From the NCBI RefSeq assembly GCF_051379705.1, contig NZ_CP179868.1, positions 2,108,001 through 2,172,000 on the forward strand: a stretch of 64,000 bases of DNA. The letters run 5' to 3'. The first letter of the stretch is position 1; each line of letters opens with the position of its first letter. This stretch comes from Ekhidna sp051379705 (GTDB taxonomy: Bacteria > Bacteroidota > Bacteroidia > Cytophagales > Cyclobacteriaceae). Of this stretch, positions 26,532-35,601 are shown one piece after another. A program made the position numbers and the translations under genes. The notes below the pieces were generated by a model. It was not told where the DNA came from and did not search any database. It was given only the letters and a program-made list of their open reading frames with translations.

Positions 26532-27428
26532 ATGAAATTCAATCAACTTAAACTAGTCTCTCTTGCTCTTTCAGCGGCTGTGCTTGTATCTTCATGCGGT
26601 GGTGGAAGTCAGGAGAAATCTTCAGATGCTTCCTCAGAGTTTGATGCAGCAAAAGAGCAGGTAGCAGCAGATGTTTCTAAAGTACTAAAAGACTTACCAC
26701 CGCCATCCGAGGTTCCATACCTTCTAATGAGCGCAGGAGCAGAATTTGATCCAAACATTATCAATTCCCTTGATAAAATGGAATCCTATCAAACAAGTGA
26801 ATCAAAAGCAGCTCTAAATTTGGGAGTTTATGCCACTGACATTGGATACCTCACATCATACGAAAAGTCTGAACTTGCCCTTGACTACATGGGAGAATGC
26901 CAGAAGTTAGCGGCTCCAGTAGGTGTTTCAGGTGCGATTGACTATGGGATGATCGCCCGATTTGAAGCCAATATGGAAAACAGAGATTCGCTTTCAAACA
27001 TTATCAATGAGGTGATGCAAAAATCTGGTGAGCGACTGAGTGAGCTTGACGAGCTCAACAGTGCCGCATTACTTTTGGCTGGCAGCTGGATTGAAGGCGT
27101 GTACATCTCTTCAACCATTGTAAATACCTATCCAGACGATCTTCCTGAGGAGTCAAGAACATTGATCCTGGAGCCTCTTGTAAAAATTGTGATCGATCAA
27201 AAAGTTTCGCTCAATGATCTGATGCAGGTAATGAATGATGTGCCTGAGTCAGATGAGGTAAATAGTATGATCGCAGAACTACAAAAAGTAAAGGCAATCT
27301 ATGACGGTGAGCTTGCTGAAGTAGAACAACAAATAGCAGATAATACCGGAGGGTTTGTCTTGACGCCAAGTACATTGGATAACCTATCAGCAGAAGTATC
27401 TAGAATACGAGCTTCAATAATTGAGTAA
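26532..27428 (+). CDS. Predicted lipoprotein, mostly helical, uncharacterised
   Basis: The 298-residue product has a lipobox VLVSSC (Cys22) and a glycine-serine linker. The rest is predicted helical, with P-P-P-S-E-V-P-Y-L-L-M, N-L-G-V-Y-A-T-D-I-G-Y-L and a late L-L-L-A-G-S-W-I-E-G motif. I have seen proteins of this general type annotated only as hypothetical lipoproteins in Bacteroidota. It is the last gene before an intrinsic terminator, and the TerB-ABC exporter starts 120 bases later. No enzymatic signature is visible. Confidence 0.7.
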   Translation: MKFNQLKLVSLALSAAVLVSSCGGGSQEKSSDASSEFDAAKEQVAADVSKVLKDLPPPSEVPYLLMSAGAEFDPNIINSLDKMESYQTSESKAALNLGVYATDIGYLTSYEKSELALDYMGECQKLAAPVGVSGAIDYGMIARFEANMENRDSLSNIINEVMQKSGERLSELDELNSAALLLAGSWIEGVYISSTIVNTYPDDLPEESRTLILEPLVKIVIDQKVSLNDLMQVMNDVPESDEVNSMIAELQKVKAIYDGELAEVEQQIADNTGGFVLTPSTLDNLSAEVSRIRASIIE

Positions 27429-27452
27429 ATTTTAAAATCTCAAACCTAACCT

Positions 27453-27485
27453 AGCCGTCATTGCCAAGCTCTGACGGCTTTTTTT
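27453..27485 (+). terminator. Intrinsic terminator after the lipoprotein gene
   Basis: AGCCGTCA (27453-27460) pairs with TGACGGCT (27472-27479), with an 11-base loop, followed by seven T. The sequence AAACCTAACCTAG abuts the 5' arm; a similar motif recurs at 27521 and at 58474. Confidence 0.88.
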
Positions 27486-27548
27486 ATTTACAGGTCATGC
27501 GAATGTCCTAACTTTAGCCATCTAACCTAATCTAACCACTGATTCCAC

Positions 27549-30539
27549 ATGAGTGAAGAATTGCTTAAAGCTATCATACGACTACTTGTCATCGTTGCAA
27601 AAGAGGAAGGAAAAGTTGATGAAAGTGAGAAAGAAAGTGTGCGAGAATTCCTATACGAGAACGTAAGTCGAGATGATACTAAGCACTACCTCAAGATCCT
27701 GGACGAATACGTCAAAGAAATTGACACCAAAGACGATTACAGTCAAATTGACAATATCACCACCAACATCAACAACGAACTGACCCAACCACAAAAGCTT
27801 GTGGTGATGGTCAAGCTCATGGAGTTGATTATAGCTGATGAGAAAATTACCGAACGTGAATCTGACCTATTATATCGGATAGGAAAAAACTTCAAATTTG
27901 AGGATGAGGTTGTAGATGCAATCAAACATTTTGTGGTCAATAAGGATCCGAATGAGTACTCTGAAATATATTCTGTAGTTGTTTCAGGAGCGGAAGAGCC
28001 AGAGCGGCCAAGACAAATTTTTCATGATCAACTAAAAGGCCACCTTTCGTTCTTCAAGCTGCCAAAGATTGATACCTGTTTCTTTAAATACTACGGTGGT
28101 GACATTGTCAGCCTGAATGGTTTGATGATCTCACCAAATAAGATCAAAGTCTTTTCTACCGGTAGCTCTATCAAGGGTAAACGAACGGAGCGTCTATACT
28201 ATAGTGATGTAGTAGGTATTTTGAGAGATGATATTACCGAGAGTAACGTTTCTTTTGTTGCAGAGAATATTTCCTACAAATTCGACAATGGAAACATTGG
28301 CTTAGTAGATATTAATGTTGCTGAGTCTACTGGGAGACTAGTAGCGATCATGGGAGGAAGCGGAGCTGGAAAATCAACACTCTTCAATGTACTGAACGGA
28401 ACAGCAAATCCGTATCAAGGGTCCGTCCGGATAAACGGCATTGATATCTATCAAAACGCCAAGGAGGTAGAAGGAATAATCGGCAATGTTCCACAGGATG
28501 ATTTACTCATCGAGGACCTTACCGTATATCAAAACCTTTATTATGCCGCCAAGCTTTGTTTTGATAAAACTGAAAAATCAGAGTTAAACGAGCTTGTTAA
28601 TCGTACGTTGGAATCTTTAGGATTGACCGAAGCTAAAGACCTAAAGGTGGGCAATCCGCTACAAAAAACAATCAGTGGTGGTCAGCGAAAGCGCCTAAAT
28701 ATAGGTCTAGAGTTGTTACGGGAGCCATCCGTACTTTTTGTAGATGAACCCACAAGTGGACTCTCCTCCAGGGATTCTGAAAACATCATGGATTTGCTCA
28801 AGGAACTCTCCTTGCGAGGTAAGATGGTCTTTGTGGTAATTCATCAACCATCATCTGAGATTTTCAAGATGTTTGATAAGCTTCTTATCCTTGATACAGG
28901 TGGCCATCAAATCTATTATGGCAATCCGGTGAAGGCCGTGACCTATTTCAAAAATATGGTGGAAATGATCGACAAAGATCAGAGCGCATGTATTGAATGT
29001 GGAAATGTGAACCCAGAGCAAATCTTCAATATCATTGAGATGAAAGTGGTGGATGAGTATGGTAGATTCACAAACAAAAGAAAATATTCACCAGATCAAT
29101 GGCACGAACAATTTGTAAATAACATTGAAATTGAGAAGGTAGAAGAAGACACTACCAAGCCGGAAAAATCTCTCGACCTTCCCAACAAGCTCAAACAAGC
29201 CAAGATCTTTTTGCAGCGAGATGTTCTTGCCAAGATCAGCAATCGCCAGTATGTCTTAATTAATATTCTGGAAGCTCCTGCACTTGCCTTACTATTGGCA
29301 CTTATTACAAAATATTCCCCTGATGGGGCAGGATATACATTCTACAAGAATGAAAACATTCCTGTATTCTTTTTTATGAGCATTATTGTGGCCTTGTTTA
29401 TGGGCCTTACCGTAAGTGCTGAAGAGATCATAAAGGACAGAAAAATTCTCAAGCGAGAAGCGTTCTTACACCTCAGCAAGTTGAGTTATCTCTCATCAAA
29501 GACTCTAATATTGTTCTGCCTGTCTGCCGTTCAAACCCTTCTGTTCGTTATTGTTGGCTCACTGATTTTAGACATCCAGGGGATGACCATATGGTATTGG
29601 ATAATCTTATTTTCCGTTTCATGTTTTGCCAATATATTAGGTTTAAACATCTCTGCCGGCTTTAATTCGGTAATTACTGTCTATATACTTATCCCTCTGC
29701 TTATTATTCCACAACTAATTCTAAGTGGAGTGGTCGTCGACTTTGATAAGCTTAATTCTTCTTTCGCAAATCAGGAAAAAGTACCCTTTATTGGAGAAAT
29801 GATGGCTTCACGCTGGGCGTATGAAGCACTCGCGGTTACTCAATTTAGAGACAATCCTTCCAACAAAGACCTATATCCATTAGATCGAGAAGTTGGTATT
29901 AATACCTACAAGTCAGTTTATTATGCCAAATACCTCCAGGAACATTTAGATTATTGTTATGAAAACAAGGATTTCAAAGGAAGAGATGCACATTTAGATC
30001 TTATTAGAACTGAGGTAAAGAAACAGCTTAGCATATTTGGTGAAGACAAACTTACAGTCGCTGATCAACTAACCAATGACAGCCTAACCGATAAGGTATA
30101 TCAAGAGACTGCTGATTTTCTATCGGCTATACGTTCCGTCTATAATTCGAGAAGGAAGAAAGCTAAAGATGAGCTAGATGCCAGGATAGCGGAGAGAACG
30201 AAAACTCCCGAGTTAGAGGATGAATATATAAAATTTAGAAATCGATATGAAAATGAGCGCATCAGTATCATGCTAAAGAATATCTCTACAAAAAGGAGAA
30301 TTGTAACATCAGGAGATGAGCTTGTGCAGAAGATATATCCCATCTATGCGAAGAATGAATTTCCTGACGGTCCGCTAGATTTCAGAACCAACTTCTACTA
30401 TCCGGAAAAGCACTTTGCAGGAATGTATATGGATACGAAGGTTTTCAATCTGATCATCATTTGGCTCATGACATTGGTGTTGTTCATTGCCGTGTATTAC
30501 GACTGGCTCAGGAGAATAATTCGGAGCGGGAAATTTTAA
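27549..30539 (+). CDS. ABCG-type exporter half with N-terminal TerB-like domain
   Basis: A 996-residue multidomain protein. Residues 1-130 are a helical TerB-like domain (IVAKEEGKVDESEKE and ELIIADEKITERESD, the acidic helix ends of that family). Residues 165-230 form a linker domain of beta character. An ABC ATPase follows, with Walker A at 268-276 (MGGSGAGKS), signature ISGGQRKR and Walker B VLFVDEPTSGLSS, of the ABCG/White type. The membrane part has five or more helices from about 575, interrupted by a soluble insertion of about 200 residues, and a last helix at the C-terminus. It probably exports or flips a lipid-like substrate, with TerB sensing unknown. TerB and ABC fused in one chain is unusual. 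Confidence 0.85.
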   Translation: MSEELLKAIIRLLVIVAKEEGKVDESEKESVREFLYENVSRDDTKHYLKILDEYVKEIDTKDDYSQIDNITTNINNELTQPQKLVVMVKLMELIIADEKITERESDLLYRIGKNFKFEDEVVDAIKHFVVNKDPNEYSEIYSVVVSGAEEPERPRQIFHDQLKGHLSFFKLPKIDTCFFKYYGGDIVSLNGLMISPNKIKVFSTGSSIKGKRTERLYYSDVVGILRDDITESNVSFVAENISYKFDNGNIGLVDINVAESTGRLVAIMGGSGAGKSTLFNVLNGTANPYQGSVRINGIDIYQNAKEVEGIIGNVPQDDLLIEDLTVYQNLYYAAKLCFDKTEKSELNELVNRTLESLGLTEAKDLKVGNPLQKTISGGQRKRLNIGLELLREPSVLFVDEPTSGLSSRDSENIMDLLKELSLRGKMVFVVIHQPSSEIFKMFDKLLILDTGGHQIYYGNPVKAVTYFKNMVEMIDKDQSACIECGNVNPEQIFNIIEMKVVDEYGRFTNKRKYSPDQWHEQFVNNIEIEKVEEDTTKPEKSLDLPNKLKQAKIFLQRDVLAKISNRQYVLINILEAPALALLLALITKYSPDGAGYTFYKNENIPVFFFMSIIVALFMGLTVSAEEIIKDRKILKREAFLHLSKLSYLSSKTLILFCLSAVQTLLFVIVGSLILDIQGMTIWYWIILFSVSCFANILGLNISAGFNSVITVYILIPLLIIPQLILSGVVVDFDKLNSSFANQEKVPFIGEMMASRWAYEALAVTQFRDNPSNKDLYPLDREVGINTYKSVYYAKYLQEHLDYCYENKDFKGRDAHLDLIRTEVKKQLSIFGEDKLTVADQLTNDSLTDKVYQETADFLSAIRSVYNSRRKKAKDELDARIAERTKTPELEDEYIKFRNRYENERISIMLKNISTKRRIVTSGDELVQKIYPIYAKNEFPDGPLDFRTNFYYPEKHFAGMYMDTKVFNLIIIWLMTLVLFIAVYYDWLRRIIRSGKF

Positions 30540-31417
30540 ATAGGCACGTTCACATGTCGCTCTGCATGGTAAGAAGAGCGTACTAATGGTCCAGACTCTA
30601 CATATTTAAGTCCTCGCTTCAAGCCTTCTTCGCGGAAATGGTCAAACTTATCCGGATGAACAAATTCTGCAACTTCGATGTGTCTTTTAGTCGGTTGCAG
30701 ATATTGGCCTAAAGTCAAAATATGTAATCCGTGCTCTACCAAATCATCCATTGCCTTGTAAACCTCTTCATCGGTTTCACCCAGACCTAACATGATTCCA
30801 GACTTGGTTCGTTTACCTGCCTCATAGGTCAGCTTTATTTGCTCAAGGCTTCTGTTGTATTTCGCTTGCGGTCGCACTCTTCGGTATAAACCCTCCACAG
30901 TTTCCATGTTATGAGAAACTACCTCTTGCCCACCTTCAATCATTCGATAAAGCGCGTCCCAGTTTCCTTTTACATCAGGAATTAATGTCTCAATGGTAGT
31001 TTCAGGTGAGGATTTCTTGGTTTCAATTACTGTCTGATACCAGATCTCAGCTCCTCGATCTTTCAGCTCATCTCTATTCACAGAGGTAAGCACAGCATGC
31101 TTTACACCCATGAGTTTGATCGCCTCAGCAACTCGTTTGGGTTCTTCGATATCATATTCTGGAGGTCGGCCTGTAGCTACAGCACAGAAAGTACAGCTTC
31201 GTGTACATACATTTCCAAGAATCATGAATGTAGCTGTTCCCTCGCCCCAACATTCACCCATATTGGGACAATTGCCACTTTCACAAATGGTATGGAGCTT
31301 ATGCTGATCGACCAGCTTCCTTACCTTGGCATAGTTTTCACCTACAGGAAGTTTAACTCTTAGCCAATTTGGTTTCTTCTTTCGCTCAGGCTTATCAACA
31401 ACTGGTAAATCTATCAT
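30536..31417 (-). CDS. lipA: Lipoyl synthase LipA
   Basis: A radical-SAM enzyme that inserts two sulfurs into octanoyl groups on lipoyl domains, completing lipoate synthesis. The 293-residue sequence has the auxiliary cluster cysteines in CESGNCPNMGECW, the radical-SAM C-x-x-x-C-x-x-C in CTRSCTFCAV, and the C-terminal R-S-S-Y-H-A motif whose Ser is the third auxiliary ligand. Length is typical. It works with LipB (47.3 kb) and serves pdhA here. The TAA interlocks with that of the ABC exporter gene in TTAA. Confidence 0.98.
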   Translation of the reverse strand: MIDLPVVDKPERKKKPNWLRVKLPVGENYAKVRKLVDQHKLHTICESGNCPNMGECWGEGTATFMILGNVCTRSCTFCAVATGRPPEYDIEEPKRVAEAIKLMGVKHAVLTSVNRDELKDRGAEIWYQTVIETKKSSPETTIETLIPDVKGNWDALYRMIEGGQEVVSHNMETVEGLYRRVRPQAKYNRSLEQIKLTYEAGKRTKSGIMLGLGETDEEVYKAMDDLVEHGLHILTLGQYLQPTKRHIEVAEFVHPDKFDHFREEGLKRGLKYVESGPLVRSSYHAERHVNVPI

Positions 31418-31440
31418 ACGCTTCGATTCAGATATATGTG

Positions 31441-31448
31441 CAAATCTA
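31441..31448 (-). promoter_or_regulatory. -7-like element (TAGATTTG) upstream of lipA
   Basis: TAGATTTG on the minus strand matches TAnnTTTG and would give a leader of about 20 bases. No TTG lies at the usual 19-21 base spacing, so the site is tentative. Confidence 0.3.
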
Positions 31449-31471
31449 ACTCAGTAAGGAGAGATTCCCGA

Positions 31472-32179
31472 TTATTTTCGAGATCCCCAAAACAGTGTGA
31501 AGAAAACAGAAGAAAAAACAGATTTGTTCGGTTGCGTAGGCACAAGTATAATTTCCTTGCTATAGGCTTCTAGCATCACGCCAACCTCAACACCTGCAAC
31601 ATTCCGTCTGTAGGTACCAAATTCAAATAAAACTGATCCTTTGGTGTGAAATCCCAGCGTAAAATCTGAATCTCCTAAACCCTGAAACAGCTTTCCTGGC
31701 CCAGCAATATTCTGTGGAGAAGGAAAGTTCACAACGGTGAAGGGTTCGTATTGTTGATCTGCCCCTAGAACATAGTAAGGAGTAACCAAACCGAATGTCG
31801 GCCCACCAGCGGCAGCCAAGCTTATTTGGACACCCTGCTGGGTTGCCTTTTTATACATTAGTTTTTCCAGCCCATAGTTGGTTCGGATTGCATAGAGATA
31901 ATTGGATTTACCATAAATAAAACCGGCACCACTTAAGCCAATATACCTTGATTCACTCGGGTGCTTCACGTTGGAGAGCTCTAATCCAAATGTATGATAG
32001 ACATCATCGCCCTTCTTGCGGCTATGGCGCAAAACCAGACCTCCGATCAAACCTCCATTTGTGTTCTTATTGATGCCCCAAATCCACTCGGAAGTATATT
32101 CAAATTCATCACCTTCGAACAGCTGTGCTGATGCGAGAGCAGGAAGAATTAATAATATGAGTAATTGGAGCTTTTTCAT
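31472..32179 (-). CDS. Predicted exported beta-barrel protein, uncharacterised
   Basis: A 235-residue protein with a signal peptide (LQLLILLILPALASAQ). The mature part is rich in beta strands with glycine and aromatics (NGGLIGGLVLRHSR, HTFGLELSN, YIGLSGAGFIYG, DFTLGFHTKG) and ends in FFTLFWGSRK, which fits an outer-membrane barrel. The gene is followed by lipA on the same strand after about 50 bases. The family is not recognised and no catalytic motif is seen. Confidence 0.6.
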   Translation of the reverse strand: MKKLQLLILLILPALASAQLFEGDEFEYTSEWIWGINKNTNGGLIGGLVLRHSRKKGDDVYHTFGLELSNVKHPSESRYIGLSGAGFIYGKSNYLYAIRTNYGLEKLMYKKATQQGVQISLAAAGGPTFGLVTPYYVLGADQQYEPFTVVNFPSPQNIAGPGKLFQGLGDSDFTLGFHTKGSVLFEFGTYRRNVAGVEVGVMLEAYSKEIILVPTQPNKSVFSSVFFTLFWGSRK

Positions 32180-32218
32180 GTCTGCTATTCCATAACAAAA
32201 ATAATGCGCGAGTCCCTA

Positions 32219-32593
32219 TTATTTTTTTGACTCAGTGTTCAGTTGATCGTAACTCACTCCCATATGAGAGGCGTCAAATATGGCTTTCCCATTTTTGATA
32301 AGAATGGCTTGAGGAGATTCATGCCTAATGCCATATCTAGTAGCAACTTCATTCGAAAGATCGCGATAGGTGATCAAATCCAAAAAGAACGGTTCAAATG
32401 ATGCATTATCATCATAAGATCTCTCAAAACGATTTAGGACCATTGAGCTGATTGAGCATCGGGTGCTATGCTTAAATAGTAAAATCGTTTTTTCCTCAGA
32501 TACTTTATCAATTTCATCAAGCTGAGATGCCGATATTAAATGATTCCAGGGTAAGGTTATTCTTTCTTTTGATGTAAATAAGTTGCCTAGCAT
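32219..32593 (-). CDS. ytxJ: Bacillithiol-system redox protein YtxJ
   Basis: A 124-residue thioredoxin-fold protein of the YtxJ (DUF2847) family. It keeps the characteristic HSTRCSISS motif, in which a lone Cys replaces the thioredoxin C-x-x-C, the L-x-L-I-x-Y-R-x-L-S-x-x-V-A-x-x-Y-x-I-x-H-E-S-P-Q strand with the cis-Pro, and the N-G-K-A-I-F-D-A-S-H-x-x-I-like end. It is thought to act as a monothiol bacilliredoxin. The Met at 32593 (MLGNLFTS) is preferred to an earlier in-frame one at 32611 that would overlap the repeat-protein gene. Confidence 0.9.
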   Translation of the reverse strand: MLGNLFTSKERITLPWNHLISASQLDEIDKVSEEKTILLFKHSTRCSISSMVLNRFERSYDDNASFEPFFLDLITYRDLSNEVATRYGIRHESPQAILIKNGKAIFDASHMGVSYDQLNTESKK

Positions 32594-32607
32594 ATAGTCG
32601 CCAATAA

Positions 32608-33867
32608 TCAATTATTCCAAATTACACGTTCTTTCTTATCAAACTTCGGTTCTTTCACTCGCTCATTAACACCATTTGGGTTTTGCTTGTTCCCGTTCAT
32701 TCTCGTCCAGAAGATATTCCACTTTCTTAACATTTTTCGAACCTTAGGACTGCTAAACTTCATAGCCATGCGATAATTGCTGCTTGGGTGCTGGTCTCCG
32801 ATTCGTCGGAATTTAACTTTCATATCACCCCTCCATAATGACGACTCCTGATACAATCGTGCCATACCCCATTCTTTTGAATTTCCGAAAAAGCGAATGC
32901 GACTTCCCGTGTATCTTGGCCTTACTTTGAAATCTACCCCTCTAAATGGTGATCCTGCCGAATAGCGTGGTTTTACATTGTAGTCTTTTCCTCTAAATGG
33001 CATCCCTTGAGAATACCTTGGAGTAACCTTATAGTCCTTACCTCGAAACGGCATCCCTTGTGAGTATCTTGGCGTTATTTTATAGTCTTTTCCACGAAAA
33101 GGCATTCCTTGAGAATACCTCGGGGTAATCTTGTAATCGTTACTTCTGAATGGCATCCCTTGTGAGTAGCGTGGAGTGATCCGATAGTCTTTGCCTTTAA
33201 ATGGAGATCCTTGCGAATACCGAATATTTATCTTGTAGTCCTTGCCACGAAACGGGTTGGTCTGAGAATATCTTGGAGTCACTTTATAGTCACTTCCTCT
33301 AAACGGACTTCCCTGAGAGTTTCTAATGTCTATTTTGTAATCGCTGCCCCGAAATGGATTGGATGGAGAGTATCGTGGTGTCACTTTGTAATCGCTGCCT
33401 CTGAATGGGTTACCCCCAGAATACCGTGGAGAAGCTTTGTATTTGCTCCCTCTGAACGGGTTCCCAAAAGAGTAACGCGGAGTTACTTTATAGTCACTTC
33501 CTCTAAATGGATTGCCTCCCGAATATCTTGGAGAATATTTTCTGGTCTTGAAGCTCGCAATCCCGCTTGAAGATCTGGGCCTAACAGAATATCGTTTCTG
33601 CCGTTCACGAACAGGTGAATATCGAGGAGAAGCTGATCTTCCCGATAACCTGAATGGTGAAGATGCGCTTGAGTAACGAGGAGAGCTCCGTTTGCCGCTT
33701 GGAATGCCAGTACTTTTTCCCGGCTTCTTTTTGTTTCGGAAAAATAGAAACCCTTTCCGCTCGACCTTCTTTGTCTTTAGCCGACTATCATTATCCTCAA
33801 GCAATTGAGCATCGGCAGAAAAGACTGCCGCTCCAATTAAAATTGATATGATTAGAAATCGTTTCAT
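32608..33867 (-). CDS. Exported basic protein with twelve 17-residue repeats
   Basis: The ATG at 33867 gives a signal peptide (MKRFLIISILIGAAVFSADA), so it is preferred over an upstream in-frame start at 33975. The 419-residue product is very basic. Residues 113-316 are twelve tandem units of 17 residues following P-R-Y-S-x-x-x-P-F-R-G-x-D-Y-K-x-T, after a less regular Arg/Ser-rich part (residues 60-112). The tail (about 317-419) lacks the repeat but stays Lys/Arg-rich. No catalytic motif or secretion CTD is seen. A structural, nucleic-acid- or polysaccharide-binding role is a guess. The gene lies between rng and ytxJ on the same strand. Confidence 0.85.
   Translation of the reverse strand: MKRFLIISILIGAAVFSADAQLLEDNDSRLKTKKVERKGFLFFRNKKKPGKSTGIPSGKRSSPRYSSASSPFRLSGRSASPRYSPVRERQKRYSVRPRSSSGIASFKTRKYSPRYSGGNPFRGSDYKVTPRYSFGNPFRGSKYKASPRYSGGNPFRGSDYKVTPRYSPSNPFRGSDYKIDIRNSQGSPFRGSDYKVTPRYSQTNPFRGKDYKINIRYSQGSPFKGKDYRITPRYSQGMPFRSNDYKITPRYSQGMPFRGKDYKITPRYSQGMPFRGKDYKVTPRYSQGMPFRGKDYNVKPRYSAGSPFRGVDFKVRPRYTGSRIRFFGNSKEWGMARLYQESSLWRGDMKVKFRRIGDQHPSSNYRMAMKFSSPKVRKMLRKWNIFWTRMNGNKQNPNGVNERVKEPKFDKKERVIWNN
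32920..33531 (-). repeat. Coding tandem repeat, twelve units of 51 bases
   Basis: Twelve 51-base units encode the 17-residue repeats of the basic protein. Codon use differs between units, and amino-acid changes cluster at the four positions after the P-R-Y-S and at the D/K position. This indicates old duplication with diversification rather than a recent expansion. Units 8-11 are the most alike. Confidence 0.88.
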
Positions 33868-33960
33868 TCGCTGAAGGCTTCCAAAGGTTAGTAATTTACG
33901 TGATAAACCCAACGCATCGCTCAATTCGATGCCTTTCCTAACCTCGGCTGATACAAAAGA

Positions 33961-34004
33961 AAACGCCCAATTCACTTAAACATTTCTTAAGCAATTGGGC
34001 GTTT
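33961..34004 (-). terminator. Strong intrinsic terminator after rng
   Basis: AAACGCCCAATT (33961-33972) pairs with AATTGGGCGTTT (33993-34004) over 12 base pairs. A further inner stem CTTAA/TTAAG lies inside. Reading leftwards it is followed by TTTTCTTTT. It lies about 24 bases past the rng stop, so the repeat-protein gene beyond it needs its own promoter. Confidence 0.85.
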
Positions 34005-34027
34005 CAGTATTATTTTAGTTGATAGCG

Positions 34028-35578
34028 TTATATCTTAATTGGTTCTCCCTGTGAATTGAGTACCTCAAATTCGGTGAGTGCCTTGGAGCTATCTTCAACC
34101 ATATTGACCCAACGGAAATACTTGAAAAACCATTTTACTCTTCTTGAAAATGTTCCCGCTGTAAAATAAGTATACAGATATGGGTGCAATGCTACCGTAA
34201 TCTTCTTCTCATTTTGTGATTCGAAGAAGTACTTAATTGTATTTTCCACTTGATCTGCTACTTGTATCGATGCTGATATTTTGCCAGTTCCACTACATGT
34301 TGGACAAACTTCCTTAGTAGTAATGGACAACTCGGGTCTTACTCTCTGCCGGGTGATTTCCATCAGACCAAACTTCGATAATGGCAGGATCGTATGTTTT
34401 GAACGATCGTCTTTCATGGCCTCTTTCATCTTCGCATAGAGCTTTTTCTTGTTCTCTATCTTCCGCATATCGATGAAATCGATCACAATAATTCCGCCCA
34501 TGTCTCTAAGTCTAAGCTGTCGAGCGATTTCCTCTGCAGCATCCAGATTTACCTTCAGCGCAGTGTCCTCCTGATTGTCCTCCTTGTTCGATTTATTTCC
34601 GCTATTCACATCAATCACATGAAGAGCTTCAGTATGATCAATGATCAAATAGCCTCCATTAAGCATACTTACAGATTGCCCAAAGGAAGTCTTCATCTGC
34701 TTTTCTACCCCAGTAGCTTCGAAAATCTTTGCTTTGCCACTGTACTGTTTCAGAATTTTTTCCTTGTCCGGGGCAATCCCCTTGACAAAAGTTTTAATCT
34801 CCTGATATAGCTCCTTGTCATCAACCATGATGCTGTCGAAGCTTTCGTTAAGTACATCTCGCAGGATGGAATTGGCGCGATTCATTTCGCCAATAACCTT
34901 ATCTCGAACTTTTGCTGTTTGCAGGGCTTTCATACCCTCATCCCAACGCTCTACTAGGTTACGTAAATCTGTATCTAGCTCTTTTACATCCTTGCCTGTA
35001 GCAACAGTTCGAATGATTACACCAAACCCTTCCGGTTTGATGGAGCTGATAAGTCTCTGCAGACGCTTACGTTCGTTTGCATCTGTGATTTTTTTTGATA
35101 CGTTTACCGTATTCGAAAACGGCACCATCACCAGGTATCTACCTGCCAATGACAACTCGCATGAAAGTCGTGGACCTTTTGTAGAAATAGGTTCCTTTAC
35201 TACCTGCACTAAAATCTTTTGCCCTTTGGTCAGGACTTGGCTCATTTTTCCAAGCTTATTAATATCCGGCTCTGTTTTAAAGCCTGCCAGTCTTGTACTG
35301 TTTAGCTTTTTTGCCAGTGTGAGCTTGGTGAACTTATTTAGTGATTGGACCTGTGGCCCTAAATCCAGATAGTGTAAAAAGGCATCTTTTTCATATCCTA
35401 AATCAATGAAGGCAGCGTTCAAACCCTGAACCACTTTCTTTACTGATCCTAGATAAATATCACCGACATTGAAGGTTTGACCTCCACCGTCCTGGTGAAA
35501 TTCTACCAGCCTTTTATCCTTAAGTAAAGCAATACGACATCCATCGCGAGTTGAGTTAATGATTAGTTCATTACTCAT
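34028..35578 (-). CDS. rng: Ribonuclease G (Rne/Rng family endoribonuclease)
   Basis: The 516-residue protein has an S1-like domain at the N-terminus (about 35-120) with G-D-I-Y-L-G-x-V and D-L-G-x-x-K-D-A-F-L-H, then the RNase E/G catalytic domain. HVIDVNSGNK carries the metal-binding Asp, GGIIVIDFIDM the second one, and the zinc-link C-P-T-C-S-G-T-G sits near the C-terminus. It cleaves single-stranded A/U-rich RNA in rRNA maturation and mRNA decay. It lacks the scaffold tail of RNase E. The mS38-like gene lies 23 bases upstream, and a strong terminator follows. Confidence 0.96.
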   Translation of the reverse strand: MSNELIINSTRDGCRIALLKDKRLVEFHQDGGGQTFNVGDIYLGSVKKVVQGLNAAFIDLGYEKDAFLHYLDLGPQVQSLNKFTKLTLAKKLNSTRLAGFKTEPDINKLGKMSQVLTKGQKILVQVVKEPISTKGPRLSCELSLAGRYLVMVPFSNTVNVSKKITDANERKRLQRLISSIKPEGFGVIIRTVATGKDVKELDTDLRNLVERWDEGMKALQTAKVRDKVIGEMNRANSILRDVLNESFDSIMVDDKELYQEIKTFVKGIAPDKEKILKQYSGKAKIFEATGVEKQMKTSFGQSVSMLNGGYLIIDHTEALHVIDVNSGNKSNKEDNQEDTALKVNLDAAEEIARQLRLRDMGGIIVIDFIDMRKIENKKKLYAKMKEAMKDDRSKHTILPLSKFGLMEITRQRVRPELSITTKEVCPTCSGTGKISASIQVADQVENTIKYFFESQNEKKITVALHPYLYTYFTAGTFSRRVKWFFKYFRWVNMVEDSSKALTEFEVLNSQGEPIKI

Positions 35579-35601
35579 AGCGATTTTTTAAAGGGTGCCT
35601 A

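Noticed and set aside
32920..33531. CRISPR-like or satellite repeat array
   Set aside because: The repeats are 51 bases, directly adjacent without spacers, and in frame within one coding sequence.
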